This document shows, one piece after another, positions 26,601-37,128 of a DNA stretch of 64,000 nt (positions are counted from its first letter, which is position 1; each line of letters starts with the position of its first letter). The DNA lies in contig NZ_CP093528.1 in the NCBI RefSeq assembly GCF_022682305.1, positions 3,903,501-3,967,500 of the forward strand. Reading direction: 5' to 3'. Both the position numbers and the translations under genes were made by a program. A model generated the notes under the pieces. It had not been told where the DNA came from and did not search any database. It worked only from the letters and a program-made list of their open reading frames with translations. The DNA comes from Shinella zoogloeoides. GTDB lineage: Bacteria; Pseudomonadota; Alphaproteobacteria; Rhizobiales; Rhizobiaceae.

Positions 26601-28399
26601 AACTCCATGTCATGCAGGATGACGCGGCGCTCGCCGCCGTCGAGGCCGACCAGCGTCAGGTCGTGCGTCTGCTCGCTGACGACGTTGAAGCCGAGATTTT
26701 CGAGCAGCGGCACACGCCGCGACAGCGAGACCGGCTCGCCGGCATGGAAGATCTTCAGCTCGACCGACGTCAGGTCCGTGTTCCAGGCCTTGCGGTAGAA
26801 GGCGATGCGGATCGGATTCTCGGCTGTCGCGGTGGTGATCAGCGTCAGGTCCGCATGGGCCTCGGCCGGGGTGAAGTCCTCCTGATAGCCACGGTCGGTC
26901 TCGAGACGCACGCCATCGGCATTGGTGAGCGCCTCGAAACGGTCCGTCCAGCGCGTCGCGATCTCGCGCACGGCCTGTTCCAGCTTTGGCTGCGGGATGC
27001 GCGGCGTCTTGCCACCGGAACGGCCGATAATGAAGTGGACACGCGCAAGCCCGCCTTCCGGGAAAGCCGGATAATAGGCGGAGACGCGGCCGTCATAGGC
27101 CGACTTCAGGTAGTTGCCGATCTTTTCGCGCACATCCGAGTCATACTGTTCACGCGGAACATAGACGATGACGGAGACGAAGCGGTCGAATCGATCGATA
27201 CGCGGCAGAACACGGATGCGCGGCCGGTCGGAAAGCTCGTTGATCTGCTCGCAGAAGGTGGCGAGCAGGCCGGTGTCGATCTGGAAGAGATCGTCACGCG
27301 GATAGGATTCCAGCGTGTTGATCAGCATCTTGCCGGAATGGCTCTTGGGGTCGTAGCCGAAATGCTCGACCACATGCTCCACCTTGGAGCGCAGCAGCGG
27401 GATTTGGCCTGCGGCATGGGTATAGGCGGTTGAGGTGAAGAGGCCGACGATGCGCAGCTCCCCGATCACCTTGCCCTTCTCGTCGAAGCGCTTCAGGCCG
27501 ACATAGTCCATATAGGCCCGTCGATGCACGACGGACTTCACATTGGCCTTGGTGACGATCAGGAAATCCGGGCCTTCGAGGAATTCGAGGATTTCCGGCG
27601 TCGTCGTCACGGCGTCCTTGCCGAGACGCAGCACCCGTACATCGGGATCGGAGAGAATGCCGAGGCCTTCGCCCCCGCGTTCCACGCTCGCCGCCTCGCC
27701 CTTGCCGGAATAGCTGTATTCCCGCATGCCGAGGAAGGTGAAATTGTTGCCGCGCAGCCAGTCGAGGAAGGCCAGCGCCTCATCCTTGCCGGGCTTGTCC
27801 TTGGCATAACGCGCCATGTCGGCTGTAACGCTGTCCAGCTTTTCCAGCATGGACGGCCAGTCGTCGACGGCAAGGTGCACCTGGTCCAGCACATTGCCGA
27901 TGCGCTCGGCGAGCGAGGCGGCCTCGGCCGGGCCAAGCTCGGAAAGGTGGATCTCGATATGGCTGACCCGCTGCGTCGGATCGCTTTCCTCTTCCGGCGA
28001 GAACAGCTTCGGCGCCTCGCCCGGCGTCACGACGAGGATCGGGTGGATGGCGAGATGGATATCACGATGGGTGCTCGTCACCTCGCCCATCACCGAATCG
28101 TAAAGGAACGGCTGGTTGCGGTCGGTGACGGAAAGAACGGAGACCGGCTCACCCTGCGGCCTCACATCGGCGAGCGTGGTAACGGTGACGCGCGGCGCAC
28201 TGCCGTCCCAGGCCTCGATTTCAGCCATGGCATGGGCGGCGGCGGCGGCCAGCATTTCACCGTTATAATGCTCGATGTCGTCCTTGCTGGCGCGCCCGAA
28301 GAGGATGTCGGGATTGAGCGTCCTTGCGCCAAGGGCTGCGGCCGCGGCCTTTGCGGCCTCGATGTGTTTTTCTCGTTTCATGTTGGTCCTGGCACCCAT
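23618..28399 (-). CDS. gdhZ: NAD-specific glutamate dehydrogenase, 180-kDa class
   Basis: A single frame of 1593 residues, the size of the large NAD-GDH (GDH-180) that deaminates glutamate to 2-oxoglutarate. The central region carries FGKVARGGLRWSDRAQDYRTE and VKNSVIVPVGAKGG, which hold catalytic residues, then GVGDMSGDVFGNG and GEGANLGVTQRGR of the nucleotide-binding part. Long regulatory domains flank the core. GAGGGAGAA precedes the chosen ATG; the frame stays open further upstream but those codons look non-coding. The gene is monocistronic. An imperfect palindrome lies about 125 bp upstream. Confidence 0.94.
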   Translation of the reverse strand: MGARTNMKREKHIEAAKAAAAALGARTLNPDILFGRASKDDIEHYNGEMLAAAAAHAMAEIEAWDGSAPRVTVTTLADVRPQGEPVSVLSVTDRNQPFLYDSVMGEVTSTHRDIHLAIHPILVVTPGEAPKLFSPEEESDPTQRVSHIEIHLSELGPAEAASLAERIGNVLDQVHLAVDDWPSMLEKLDSVTADMARYAKDKPGKDEALAFLDWLRGNNFTFLGMREYSYSGKGEAASVERGGEGLGILSDPDVRVLRLGKDAVTTTPEILEFLEGPDFLIVTKANVKSVVHRRAYMDYVGLKRFDEKGKVIGELRIVGLFTSTAYTHAAGQIPLLRSKVEHVVEHFGYDPKSHSGKMLINTLESYPRDDLFQIDTGLLATFCEQINELSDRPRIRVLPRIDRFDRFVSVIVYVPREQYDSDVREKIGNYLKSAYDGRVSAYYPAFPEGGLARVHFIIGRSGGKTPRIPQPKLEQAVREIATRWTDRFEALTNADGVRLETDRGYQEDFTPAEAHADLTLITTATAENPIRIAFYRKAWNTDLTSVELKIFHAGEPVSLSRRVPLLENLGFNVVSEQTHDLTLVGLDGGERRVILHDMELKQRDGQEVNLAKLSPMLEEAFLAAWHGEVDDDALNRLILTGGLSAREIMALRTYSRYLRQTGIAYSQGYIADTLNKYPAIAANLFRLFDTRLDPKLSDRQREKKSAEAAAAIEGALANVPSLDEDRMLRRYVNAIEATLRTNYFQNDPDGRPRRTLAIKLDPKALDGLPEPRPFREVFVYGAEVEGVHLRFGKVARGGLRWSDRAQDYRTEVLGLVKAQQVKNSVIVPVGAKGGFYPKQLPVGGSRDAIFKAGTEAYKTYIRTLLSVTDNIVGQDVVPPADTVRIDGDDPYFVVAADKGTATFSDTANGLAQEAGFWLDDAFASGGSAGYDHKKMGITARGAWETVKRHFREMNIDIQKTPFTVAGVGDMSGDVFGNGMLLSRKIRLVAAFDHRDIFIDPSPDTDTSFAERRRMFNLPRSSWQDYDRSVLSKGAMIIPRTEKSVTLTPEAMAVIGIDKAKATPFEIMTAILKAPVDLLWFGGIGTYIRGQNETDAEVGDRANDPIRIVGEDVRAKVIGEGANLGVTQRGRIAFGLKGGRSNSDAIDNSAGVNSSDVEVNIKIALASAMRDERLTRAKRNVLLASMTDEVAHLVLRNNYLQSLAISLTEKQGAANRAPLTRLMDRLEAAGQLNRKVETLPDDRTVAERYQAGKPLTRPEIGVLLSYAKLVLFDELIHTDLPDEPYFEPTLSGYFPAKMQKAYADDIRSHRLRREIIATILCNEVINRGGPAFINTLTDGTGFGPADAVKAAIIARDGYGLAALYAGVDALDNVVAGSVQNDLYEEIGRIYASVTGLLLTTGAVSGPLEQAVHKLRQALKQLRPNLATLVSEVAADEARRKAHAYEDEGVPAELAEEIATLSTLTFVPEVMLIATATGDTLGKTAQTFAGISSALNIGRLLSAAGRIPTGDLYEALALQRSLTDIANARRDLSSAVLIRHKGDKAPLAAWQQAEKERLARVTANLSALTETGEATLAKVSVAAGILSDLAQERAK

Positions 28400-28521
28400 G
28401 GAATTCTCCCTCGAATCCGATGCCCGGGACGTTAGCAGAAGAAAAAATACAAGCGACGGAATTTGTGCTTTTGCGAGAAAATTCAATCGATTTTGTCCAA
28501 ACTAGGTCAGTTTTACTGTCG

Positions 28522-28554
28522 TTTCGACGTGAAAATCGTGATTTTTCGTCGAAA
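28522..28554. repeat. 33-nt imperfect palindrome in the gdhZ / pyridoxal kinase intergenic region
   Basis: Arms TTTCGACG (28522-28529) and CGTCGAAA (28547-28554) enclose a second inverted repeat, AAAAT / ATTTT, around CGTG. The two repeats are nested and almost in register. It could be an operator for either divergent gene or a hairpin in a transcript. No regulator is suggested by the motif. Confidence 0.5.
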
Positions 28555-28664
28555 AGCAGCCAAAAACCTGCTGCAACCGCTCACTCCACTTCTCTTGCCG
28601 GAAGGCGAAATATTGACAGGAATGGACCCCCTTGCCATCACTTCGCGAACGAAGGGAGCCGGCT

Positions 28665-29540
28665 ATGAACGAGAGCGGCAAGGGCACGGTCATCGTCATT
28701 TCGAGCCATGTGGTGCGCGGTACGGTCGGCAACCGCGCCGCCGTCTTCGCGCTTGAAACCCTCGGCCACCCGGTCTGGGCGCTGCCCACGGTCATCCTGC
28801 CCTGGCATCCCGGCCACGGCCGCGCCACGCGCGTCGCCATTTCCAGCGACGATTTCAACGCCATCGTCTCCGATCTCATCCGCGCGCCCTGGCGCGACGA
28901 GGTGAAGGCTGTCCTGTCCGGCTATCTCGGCAGCGCCGCGCAGGCCCGTTCCGTCGCAAGGCTCGTCGAGAGCCTGCGGGCGGACAATCCCGACCTTCTC
29001 TATATGTGCGACCCCGTCTGTGGCGACGATCGCGGCCTCTACGTGCCCGAGGAAACGGCCACGGCGATCCGCGACAACCTGATCCCGCTGGCCTCCATCG
29101 CCACCCCCAACCGCTTCGAGCTTGCCTGGCTCACGGGAACGACGCTGGAGACGAACGCGGCGATCATCGATGCCGCGCTCTCGCTCGGCCCCCCGCGCAT
29201 GCTCGTCACCTCCGCCCTGCCGATGATGGCCGGCAGCACGGGCAATCTCTACCTTTCCGGCCGCAATGCGCTGCTCGCCGAACACCGCATGATGCCGAAC
29301 CCGCCGAACGGAACCGGCGACCTGCTTGCGGCAATCTTCCTCTCCCGGCTTATGGAGGACCTTGCCGAGGAGAGGGCGCTGGCGACGGCGACCGCCAGCG
29401 TCTTCGAGATCGTCGCCCGCACCGCCAAACGCGGCGCCGACGAACTGACACTGGAGCAGGACGCCTCCAGCATCGCAACCCCGATGGCCATGGTGAACAT
29501 GCGCCGTCTCCTGCACCCGGCCCAGGCACGCCGGCCCTGA
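28665..29540 (+). CDS. pdxY: Pyridoxal kinase (PdxY-like)
   Basis: The 291-residue ribokinase-fold enzyme phosphorylates pyridoxal to pyridoxal 5'-phosphate in the B6 salvage path. It shows ISSHVVRGTVGNRAAVFALE at the N-terminus, LLYMCDPVCGD in the core, TPNRFELAWLTG and the anion-hole motif PNGTGDLLAAIFL. Pyridoxamine-phosphate-dependent ThiD-type kinases lack the N-terminal motif. GAAGGGAG precedes the ATG. A PLP homeostasis gene lies about 0.8 kb downstream on the other strand. Confidence 0.9.
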   Translation: MNESGKGTVIVISSHVVRGTVGNRAAVFALETLGHPVWALPTVILPWHPGHGRATRVAISSDDFNAIVSDLIRAPWRDEVKAVLSGYLGSAAQARSVARLVESLRADNPDLLYMCDPVCGDDRGLYVPEETATAIRDNLIPLASIATPNRFELAWLTGTTLETNAAIIDAALSLGPPRMLVTSALPMMAGSTGNLYLSGRNALLAEHRMMPNPPNGTGDLLAAIFLSRLMEDLAEERALATATASVFEIVARTAKRGADELTLEQDASSIATPMAMVNMRRLLHPAQARRP

Positions 29541-29653
29541 GGCGGGGATACAGGCCCGATCCGGCCTTGCGCCCCGTGCCCCGGAATGGTTTATGCGAGA
29601 AGTCGGGTGGGGCCTCATCCGGCGGATCGCTAGAACAGGGGTATTCCGACACC

Positions 29654-30295
29654 ATGAACCGCTTTCCCGATCGTCTTCTGAATGGCTATCGCAACTTCAT
29701 GTCCGGCCGTTATGCCGAGCAGTCGGCGCGCTACAGGGCGTTGGCCGAGACCGGCCAGAAACCGAAAACGCTCGTGATCGCCTGTTGCGATTCCCGCGCC
29801 GCGCCGGAAACGATCTTCGACAGCGGGCCGGGCGAACTCTTCGTGGTGCGTAATGTCGCCAATCTCGTTCCGCCCTACGAGCCGGACGGCCAGTTCCACG
29901 CCACATCCGCCGCCCTCGAATTCGCCGTGCAGTCGTTGAAGGTCACCGATATCCTCGTGATGGGCCACGGCCGCTGCGGCGGCATTTCGGCCGCTCTCGA
30001 CCCGGATGCCGAACCACTTTCGCCCGGCGATTTCATCGGCAAGTGGATGGGCATGCTGAAGCCCGTCGCCGAGCAGCTCCAGGGCGCGGGCATCCTCACC
30101 CAGGCCGAGCGCCAGCGCGCCCTTGAGCGCGTTTCCATCCGCAATTCCATCACCAATCTCAGGACGTTCCCCTGCGTGCGCATCCTGGAGGAGAAGGGCC
30201 GTATCCAGCTGCACGGCGCCTGGTTCGATATCTCGACCGGCGAACTCTGGATCATGGACGCCGCGACAGGCGATTTCAAACGCCCGAGCGCGTGA
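29654..30295 (+). CDS. Beta-class carbonic anhydrase
   Basis: This 213-residue zinc enzyme interconverts CO2 and bicarbonate. The zinc ligands C44 and D46 (ACCDSRA), H105 and C108 (MGHGRCGG) are all present; R48 completes the Asp-Arg dyad. The length and the downstream SIRNSITNLRTFPCVR segment are typical of beta-CAs in rhizobia. No signal peptide, so it should be cytosolic. It is separate from pdxY (113 bp gap) and ends on a long terminator stem. Confidence 0.94.
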   Translation: MNRFPDRLLNGYRNFMSGRYAEQSARYRALAETGQKPKTLVIACCDSRAAPETIFDSGPGELFVVRNVANLVPPYEPDGQFHATSAALEFAVQSLKVTDILVMGHGRCGGISAALDPDAEPLSPGDFIGKWMGMLKPVAEQLQGAGILTQAERQRALERVSIRNSITNLRTFPCVRILEEKGRIQLHGAWFDISTGELWIMDAATGDFKRPSA

Positions 30296-30336
30296 CGAAA
30301 AGCCCGGCGTGAAAACCGCGCCGGGCTTTTCGTCAC
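30292..30336. terminator. Bidirectional terminator between the carbonic anhydrase and YggS genes
   Basis: Perfect 18-bp stem GTGACGAAAAGCCCGGCG / CGCCGGGCTTTTCGTCAC with a 9-nt loop. The left arm begins in the carbonic anhydrase stop region. Confidence 0.9.
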
Positions 30337-30351
30337 GCTACGAAGCAAAAT

Positions 30352-31011
30352 TCAGCGCGTGCCAAAAATCGCCGAGCCGACGCGCACGCTTGTCGCGCCG
30401 AAACCGATGGCGACATCGTAATCGCCCGACATGCCCATGGAGAGCTTGTCGAGATTGCAGCGCCCGGCAAGTTTGGCGAGCAGCGCGAAATGCGGGCCGG
30501 GATTCTCGTCCGCCGGCGGAATGCACATCAGCCCCTCGATGGTGAGACCCAGCTCTTCCCGGCAGAAGGCTACGAAGGCGACCGTATCGTCCGGCGCAAT
30601 GCCGGCCTTCTGCGGCTCGAGGCCGGTATTGACCTGGACATAGAGCCGCAGCGCGCGGCCCTGCTTCTGCATTTCGTCGGCAAGCGCCCGCGCGATCTTC
30701 TCCCGGTCCACCGTCTCGATGACGTCGAAGAGCGCCACGGCCTCTGCCGCCTTGTTGGACTGCAGCGGGCCGATCAGGTGCAGCTCGATGCCGGCCGTCT
30801 CCTCGCGAAGGCCCGGCCACTTGCCCTGCGCCTCCTGCACGCGGTTCTCGCCGAAGACACGCTGGCCCGCTGCGATCGCTGGCCGTATCGCCTCGGCGTC
30901 GAAGGTCTTCGATACCGCCACAAGCGTGACCGCCTCCGGCTTGCGGCTGGCCTCGGCCGCGGCCTTGCGCATCCGGCTACGCACATCTTCGAGACGATCC
31001 TGAAGGTCCAT
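30352..31011 (-). CDS. YggS/PLPBP family pyridoxal phosphate homeostasis protein
   Basis: This 219-residue alanine-racemase-fold PLP-binding protein controls cellular PLP and 2-oxo acid balance and has no known catalysis. The PLP lysine is K35 in [48 protein letters not shown] and VRVGSAIFG are family motifs in order. The second of two nearby ATGs is chosen because GGAG lies seven bases before it; the first is only two bases from GGAG. It is divergent from leuS. Confidence 0.93.
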   Translation of the reverse strand: MDLQDRLEDVRSRMRKAAAEASRKPEAVTLVAVSKTFDAEAIRPAIAAGQRVFGENRVQEAQGKWPGLREETAGIELHLIGPLQSNKAAEAVALFDVIETVDREKIARALADEMQKQGRALRLYVQVNTGLEPQKAGIAPDDTVAFVAFCREELGLTIEGLMCIPPADENPGPHFALLAKLAGRCNLDKLSMGMSGDYDVAIGFGATSVRVGSAIFGTR

Positions 31012-31207
31012 GGTCATTCTCCATCGGCTGTCGAATGCCGGACCTAGCGAAATTGGCGGCGCTTGCCAAGCGCGCGCGGCGCGGCAAACCCGCGGCGGGC
31101 CGGAAAACTTGACGCTTCGGCGGTTTCATGATGAAGGTCTCGGCACCATATTCGCATGGGCGGACCGCCCGCCAAAACCTCCAAAAGACTTCCGGAACAT
31201 CAAAGAC

Positions 31208-33838
31208 ATGGCCACCGAACGTTACAATCCGCGCGATGCCGAACCCCGCTGGCAGGCAAAATGGAACGAAGACGACGTCTTCCTGACGAAGAACGACGAT
31301 CCGCGCGAGAAGTACTACGTCCTCGAGATGTTCCCCTATCCGTCGGGCCGCATTCATATGGGCCATGTGCGCAACTACGCCATGGGCGACGTCGTCGCCC
31401 GCTACAAGCGCGCGCGCGGTTACAACGTCCTGCACCCGATGGGCTGGGACGCTTTCGGCATGCCCGCCGAGAACGCCGCCATGCAGAACAAGGTCCACCC
31501 GAAGGGCTGGACCTACGAAAACATCGCGACAATGCGCAAGCAATTGAAATCCATGGGCCTGTCACTCGACTGGTCGCGTGAATTCGCCACCTGCGACGTC
31601 GATTACTATCACCGCCAGCAGCATCTCTTCCTCGATTTCCTGGAAAAGAACCTCGTCTACCGCAAGCAGTCCAAGGTGAACTGGGACCCGGTCGATCACA
31701 CCGTTCTCGCCAACGAGCAGGTCATCGACGGACGCGGCTGGCGTTCCGGCGCGCTCGTCGAGCAGCGCGAGCTGACCCAGTGGTTCTTCCGCATCACGGA
31801 TTTCAGCCAGGACCTGCTCGATTCGCTGGAAACGCTCGACCAGTGGCCGGAAAAGGTCCGACTGATGCAGAAGAACTGGATCGGCCGTTCGGAAGGCATG
31901 CTGGTGCGCTGGGAGGTGACCGAAGGCACGGGCCTGACGAGCGAGAAGGACGTCACCGTCTACACGACGCGCCCAGACACGCTGTTCGGCGCCTCGTTCC
32001 TTGCCATTTCCGCCGATCATCCGCTGGCGAAGGAAGTCTCGGCGAAGAGTGCCGAGATCATGGCCTTCTGCGAGGAGTGCCGCCGCGCCGGCACCTCGCT
32101 CGCCGCGCTCGAAACCGCCGAGAAGAAGGGTATGGATACCGGTATCCGCGTGCGCCATCCCTTCGATCCCACCTGGGAGCTACCGGTCTATGTCGCGAAC
32201 TTCGTGCTGATGGACTACGGCACGGGCGCCATCTTCGGCTGCCCCTCCGGTGATCAGCGCGACCTCGACTTCGCCCGCAAATACGATCTGCCGGTCGTGC
32301 CGGTCGTCATGCCGAAGGACGGCGACGCCGCCACCTTCGCCATTGCCGACGAGGCCTATGTCGGCGACGGCGTGATGATCAACTCCCGCTTCCTGGACGG
32401 CCTTGGCACCGAGGAAGCCTTCGAGGAGGTTGCAAAGCGCCTCACCGCCGCCACGCTCGGCAATGCGCCGGTGGCCGAGCGCAAGGTGAATTTCCGCCTG
32501 CGCGACTGGGGCATCTCGCGCCAGCGCTATTGGGGCTGCCCGATCCCGGTCATCCATTGCGACGATTGCGGCGTTGTTCCCGTTCCCAAGGCCGACCTCC
32601 CGGTCAAGCTGCCCGACGACGTCACCTTCGACAAGCCGGGCAATCCGCTCGACCGCCATCCGACCTGGCGTCACATCGCCTGCCCGCATTGCGGCAAGGA
32701 CGCCCGCCGCGAGACGGACACGATGGATACCTTCGTTGACTCGTCCTGGTATTTCGCCCGCTTCACCGCCCCTTGGGAAAACGACCCGACGGATCCGGCT
32801 GCAGCCAATGCCTGGCTACCGGTCGACCAGTATATCGGCGGTATCGAGCATGCGATCCTGCATCTCCTCTATTCGCGCTTCTTCACTCGTGCCATGCAGG
32901 TCGCCGGCCATCTCGACCTGAAGGAGCCTTTCAAGGGCCTCTTCACCCAGGGCATGGTCGTGCACGAAACCTATAGCCGCGCCGTCGACGGCAAGCGGGA
33001 ATGGGTGACGCCGGCTGAAATCCATATCGAGGAAGTGGACGGCAAACGCCGTGCGACGCATCTCGAATCCGGCGAAGAAATCGCCATCGGCTCCATCGAG
33101 AAGATGTCGAAGTCGAAGAAGAATGTCGTCGATCCGGACGATATCATCGCCTCCTACGGTGCCGATACGGCCCGCTTCTTCGTGCTCTCCGACTCCCCGC
33201 CGGATCGTGACGTCATCTGGTCGGAAGCCGGCGTCGAAGGCGCCCACCGTTTCGTCCAGCGCGTCTGGCGCCTGATCGGCGAAGCCGCGCCCGCCCTCAA
33301 GGCCGCCGAAGGCCGACCGGGCGTGGATGGCGAGGCGCTGGCCGTCTCGCAGGCCGCGCACAGGACGCTCAAGGCGGTCCAGGGCGATTACGACAAGCTC
33401 GCCTTCAACAAGGCCGTCGCACGCATCTACGAATTCGTCAACGCGCTCGCCGCGCCGCTGGCGAGCGCCGCGGCCGGCAAGGCCTCGTCCGATCTCGTCT
33501 CCGCGTTGCGCGAGGCCGTGGGCATCCTGATCCGCATCGTCGCGCCGATGACGCCGCATCTTGCGGAAGAATGCTGGCGCGAAATCGGTGGGGAAGGGCT
33601 CGTCGCCACCTCCGCCTGGCCGGCCTATGCCGATAGCCTGGTCGCCGAGAACGAGGTCACCCTGCCGGTGCAGATCAACGGCAAGAAGCGGGCGGATTTG
33701 ACAATCGCCCGCGACGCGGACCAGAGTGCCGTGGAAGCGGCCGTTCTGGCGCTGGAGGCCGTGCAGACGGCGCTCGGCGGCCAGAAGCCCAAGAAGATCA
33801 TCGTCGTACCGCAGAGGATCGTGAATGTTGTTGTCTGA
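31208..33838 (+). CDS. leuS: Leucyl-tRNA synthetase
   Basis: The 876-residue class I synthetase has the HIGH-type motif HMGH at 50-53 ([14 protein letters not shown]), the CP1 editing domain in the middle, and KMSKS at 632-636, followed by the anticodon-binding and C-terminal domains. The length is normal. The first ATG with the conserved start [18 protein letters not shown] is used. lptE overlaps its 3' end by 14 bp, giving a leuS-lptE-holA operon as in many alphaproteobacteria. Confidence 0.97.
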   Translation: MATERYNPRDAEPRWQAKWNEDDVFLTKNDDPREKYYVLEMFPYPSGRIHMGHVRNYAMGDVVARYKRARGYNVLHPMGWDAFGMPAENAAMQNKVHPKGWTYENIATMRKQLKSMGLSLDWSREFATCDVDYYHRQQHLFLDFLEKNLVYRKQSKVNWDPVDHTVLANEQVIDGRGWRSGALVEQRELTQWFFRITDFSQDLLDSLETLDQWPEKVRLMQKNWIGRSEGMLVRWEVTEGTGLTSEKDVTVYTTRPDTLFGASFLAISADHPLAKEVSAKSAEIMAFCEECRRAGTSLAALETAEKKGMDTGIRVRHPFDPTWELPVYVANFVLMDYGTGAIFGCPSGDQRDLDFARKYDLPVVPVVMPKDGDAATFAIADEAYVGDGVMINSRFLDGLGTEEAFEEVAKRLTAATLGNAPVAERKVNFRLRDWGISRQRYWGCPIPVIHCDDCGVVPVPKADLPVKLPDDVTFDKPGNPLDRHPTWRHIACPHCGKDARRETDTMDTFVDSSWYFARFTAPWENDPTDPAAANAWLPVDQYIGGIEHAILHLLYSRFFTRAMQVAGHLDLKEPFKGLFTQGMVVHETYSRAVDGKREWVTPAEIHIEEVDGKRRATHLESGEEIAIGSIEKMSKSKKNVVDPDDIIASYGADTARFFVLSDSPPDRDVIWSEAGVEGAHRFVQRVWRLIGEAAPALKAAEGRPGVDGEALAVSQAAHRTLKAVQGDYDKLAFNKAVARIYEFVNALAAPLASAAAGKASSDLVSALREAVGILIRIVAPMTPHLAEECWREIGGEGLVATSAWPAYADSLVAENEVTLPVQINGKKRADLTIARDADQSAVEAAVLALEAVQTALGGQKPKKIIVVPQRIVNVVV

Positions 33839-34349
33839 CGGAACCGGTCTCTCGCGGCTCGCCAAGGCGCTTGCCGGCGTTGCCCTTATCGGCATGCTCG
33901 CCGGCTGCCAGGTGCGGCCGCTCTATTCCACGCCGGGCGGAACGGAAGGCAAGCTCGCCTCCATCTCGATTTCGGAGGCAGGCGACCGTGTGGAGCAGCA
34001 AGTCAGGAACGACCTGATCTTCCTCTTCGCCGGCGGCGCAGGCGAACCGCAGAACGCCGTCTATCATCTGGAAATGGACGTCACCGTCCGAACCGTTGGC
34101 GTACTCAACGACGTGAGGGACGATATCGCCCGGTCCGGCCGGGTCACCGTTACAGCGGACTACAATCTCACGAGGGCCGACTCCGGCGAAACACTGGCCT
34201 CCGGCAAGCGCTCGGCGGTTGCGATGGTCGATTTCCCGGCTCAGGAATTTGCCAAGCTGCGCGCCGTCCGCGATGCGGAAAACCGCGGAGCGCGCGAGCT
34301 TGCCGAGTTGATCCGCGCCGACGTCGCTTCGGCGCTGGCGCGCCGCTGA
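33825..34349 (+). CDS. lptE: LPS-assembly lipoprotein LptE
   Basis: This 174-residue outer-membrane lipoprotein has a signal peptide ending in the lipobox LAGC, with the lipidated cysteine at C28, then RPLYS, typical for LptE. LptE plugs the LptD barrel that inserts lipopolysaccharide. Sequence conservation is low in this family; position between leuS and holA is the strongest support, as in E. coli. It overlaps leuS by 14 bp and ends 7 bp before holA. Confidence 0.9.
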   Translation: MLLSDGTGLSRLAKALAGVALIGMLAGCQVRPLYSTPGGTEGKLASISISEAGDRVEQQVRNDLIFLFAGGAGEPQNAVYHLEMDVTVRTVGVLNDVRDDIARSGRVTVTADYNLTRADSGETLASGKRSAVAMVDFPAQEFAKLRAVRDAENRGARELAELIRADVASALARR

Positions 34350-34356
34350 GCCGGCT

Positions 34357-35391
34357 ATGGCGGAAGTCAAGTCGCACGAGTTCGATGCTTTCGCAAAGCG
34401 GAAGCCCTTGCCCGTGCGGCTTTTCCTCATCTACGGACCAGACCGTGGCCTGGTTTCCGAGCGCGCGGCCACTCTTGCCGCCACGAGCGGCGTCAATCTC
34501 GATGACGCCTTCTCCGTCGTCAAACTGGACGCCAGCGATATCGGCAACCAGCCCGGCCGCCTGATCGACGAAATGAACGCCATCGGCCTTTTCGGCGGTG
34601 AGCGCCTCGTCTGGATCCGCAATGCCGGCAGCGAGAAGGGTCTTTCCGATGGTCTCGACATCCTCGCCGGCCAGCCTCCCGGTCCTTCCACGCTCATCAT
34701 CGAGGCCGGCGACCTGAAGAAGGGGGCCGCGCTGCGCAAGGTGGCCGAATCGGCATCACAAGCCGTCGCCATCGCCTGCTACGCGGACGACGGGCGCGCC
34801 CTCCAGGCGTTGATCGATCAGGAGCTGACCGCGGAAGGGCTGCGCATTTCACCCGCCGCTCGGGAACGCCTGATGGAAACCATCGGTGGCGACCGGCTCG
34901 CTTCGCGCAACGAGGTGCGCAAGCTCGCGCTCTATTGCCGCGGCAAGGAGCTGATTGAGGAGGAGGACGTGGAGGAGATCGTTGGCGACGCCAGTGCGAT
35001 TTCCACGGACGACGCCATCGACGCCATCCTGAAGGGCGACCGCGAAGGCTTTCTCCACGCGATCCAGAAGATCGTATCCTCCAAGACACCGGTCTTCCTC
35101 GTCCTGCAGGGGTGCTTGCGCCAGTTCCAGCTCCTGGAACTGATGAGGGCGGAAATGGACGAGAAGCGCGCGCCTGCCGCGCAGGCAATGGCGACGCTCG
35201 GTCGTCATCTGCATTTCCGCCGCAAGCCTATTGTCGAGAATGCCCTGAAGACATGGACCGGCCCCGCTATCCGCCGGGAAACCCAGCGCCTTCAGGGCGC
35301 GATCCTGCAAAGCCGCCAGCGTCCGGCTCTCGAGGATACGATCGCCATGCAGACGATGCTGGCGACCGTACTTCAATCCGGAAGGCGCTGA
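34357..35391 (+). CDS. holA: DNA polymerase III subunit delta
   Basis: The 344-residue clamp-loader subunit opens the beta clamp. The N-terminal VRLFLIYGPDRGLVSERA and NAIGLFGGERLVWIRN match HolA; the C-terminal collar domain contains FLVLQGCLRQFQLLELM. It lacks a working Walker A, as expected for delta. The gene is 7 bp after lptE and ends 15 bp before the parB stop codon on the other strand. Confidence 0.93.
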   Translation: MAEVKSHEFDAFAKRKPLPVRLFLIYGPDRGLVSERAATLAATSGVNLDDAFSVVKLDASDIGNQPGRLIDEMNAIGLFGGERLVWIRNAGSEKGLSDGLDILAGQPPGPSTLIIEAGDLKKGAALRKVAESASQAVAIACYADDGRALQALIDQELTAEGLRISPAARERLMETIGGDRLASRNEVRKLALYCRGKELIEEEDVEEIVGDASAISTDDAIDAILKGDREGFLHAIQKIVSSKTPVFLVLQGCLRQFQLLELMRAEMDEKRAPAAQAMATLGRHLHFRRKPIVENALKTWTGPAIRRETQRLQGAILQSRQRPALEDTIAMQTMLATVLQSGRR

Positions 35392-35406
35392 ATCCGGCTA
35401 AGAAAA

Positions 35407-36294
35407 TTATCGCCGCTCAAGAAGCCGGCAGATTTCTTCCAACTGTTCCAATGTCTTGTAAGCAATGCGGAGATGGCCGCCGTTGCCCTTGTGATTCACA
35501 CTGACTTCGAGGCCGAGTACGTCCGACAGCGTACGCTCCAGCGCCAGCGTATCGGTGTCCTTCTCTTCCTTGCGCCCCTGTACCGGTGTCGGATCGACCT
35601 GTGCCTTGATATCGTTTTGCGCAATCCGCTCGGCATCGCGAACGGACATGCCCTTGGCTACAATGGTCTTCGCCAGAGCGGTCGGATCGGAAGTCGGGAT
35701 AAGGGCGCGGGCATGGCCTGCGGAGAGCGTGCCGGAGGCCAGCATATCGCGAACGGGTTCCGGCAGCTTCAACAGGCGAAGACTGTTGGCCACATGGCTG
35801 CGGCTCTTGCCGATGATCTCGCCAAGATCGTTCTGCGTATAGCCATGGTCGGCGATCAACAGCTCATACCCCATCGCCTCTTCCAGCGGGTTGAGGTCGG
35901 AGCGCTGCACATTCTCCACGATGGCGATTTCCAGCGCGGTCCGGTCGTCGACATCCCGGATGATCACGGGAATATCGGTTAGCCCGGCGAGCTGTGCCGC
36001 CCGCCAGCGGCGTTCACCCGCGATAATCTCGAAGCGGTTGTCCGCGATGGTACGGACCACAACCGGCTGAACGATGCCGTGCTGGCGGATCGAAGAGGCA
36101 AGGTCCTGCAATTCCGATTCATCGAAATAGCGGCGCGGGTTGCGCGGGTTACGGCCGACAAATTCGATCGGCACCAGCCGGTCCGGATTGACCGTCGACT
36201 GACTGCCGACATCGGCAGCCGGGAGCTGGTCCATTTCACCGATCAGCGCAGCCAGGCCGCGGCCGAGGCGCCGTTTGGAATTGTCATCGTTCAT
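35407..36294 (-). CDS. parB: Chromosome partitioning protein ParB
   Basis: The 295-residue CTP-dependent parS-binding protein starts with GRGLAALIGE, has the ParB CTPase motif GERRWRAAQLAG at 93-104, and the helix-turn-helix around IIGKSRSHVANSLRLLKLPE. The C-terminal dimerisation domain ends LEEICRLLERR. It loads at parS and spreads as a sliding clamp. parS sites lie 1.4, 3.4 and about 10 kb rightward. It is 24 bp downstream of parA. Confidence 0.97.
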   Translation of the reverse strand: MNDDNSKRRLGRGLAALIGEMDQLPAADVGSQSTVNPDRLVPIEFVGRNPRNPRRYFDESELQDLASSIRQHGIVQPVVVRTIADNRFEIIAGERRWRAAQLAGLTDIPVIIRDVDDRTALEIAIVENVQRSDLNPLEEAMGYELLIADHGYTQNDLGEIIGKSRSHVANSLRLLKLPEPVRDMLASGTLSAGHARALIPTSDPTALAKTIVAKGMSVRDAERIAQNDIKAQVDPTPVQGRKEEKDTDTLALERTLSDVLGLEVSVNHKGNGGHLRIAYKTLEQLEEICRLLERR

Positions 36295-36318
36295 CGGCTC
36301 TACTCACAGATACTGAAT

Positions 36319-37113
<795 letters not shown>

Positions 37114-37128
37114 GGACGCCGCCAATCA

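Noticed and set aside
23786..27433. 1215-codon plus-strand open frame opposite the glutamate dehydrogenase gene
   Set aside because: Same artefact. Composition is biased to Arg, Gly and Ala with no recognisable domain, while the minus frame is a full-length NAD-GDH.
31109..31207. Possible leader ORF or attenuator before leuS
   Set aside because: A frame starting ATGATGAAG exists but has no leucine cluster, no stop before leuS and no convincing paired stems.
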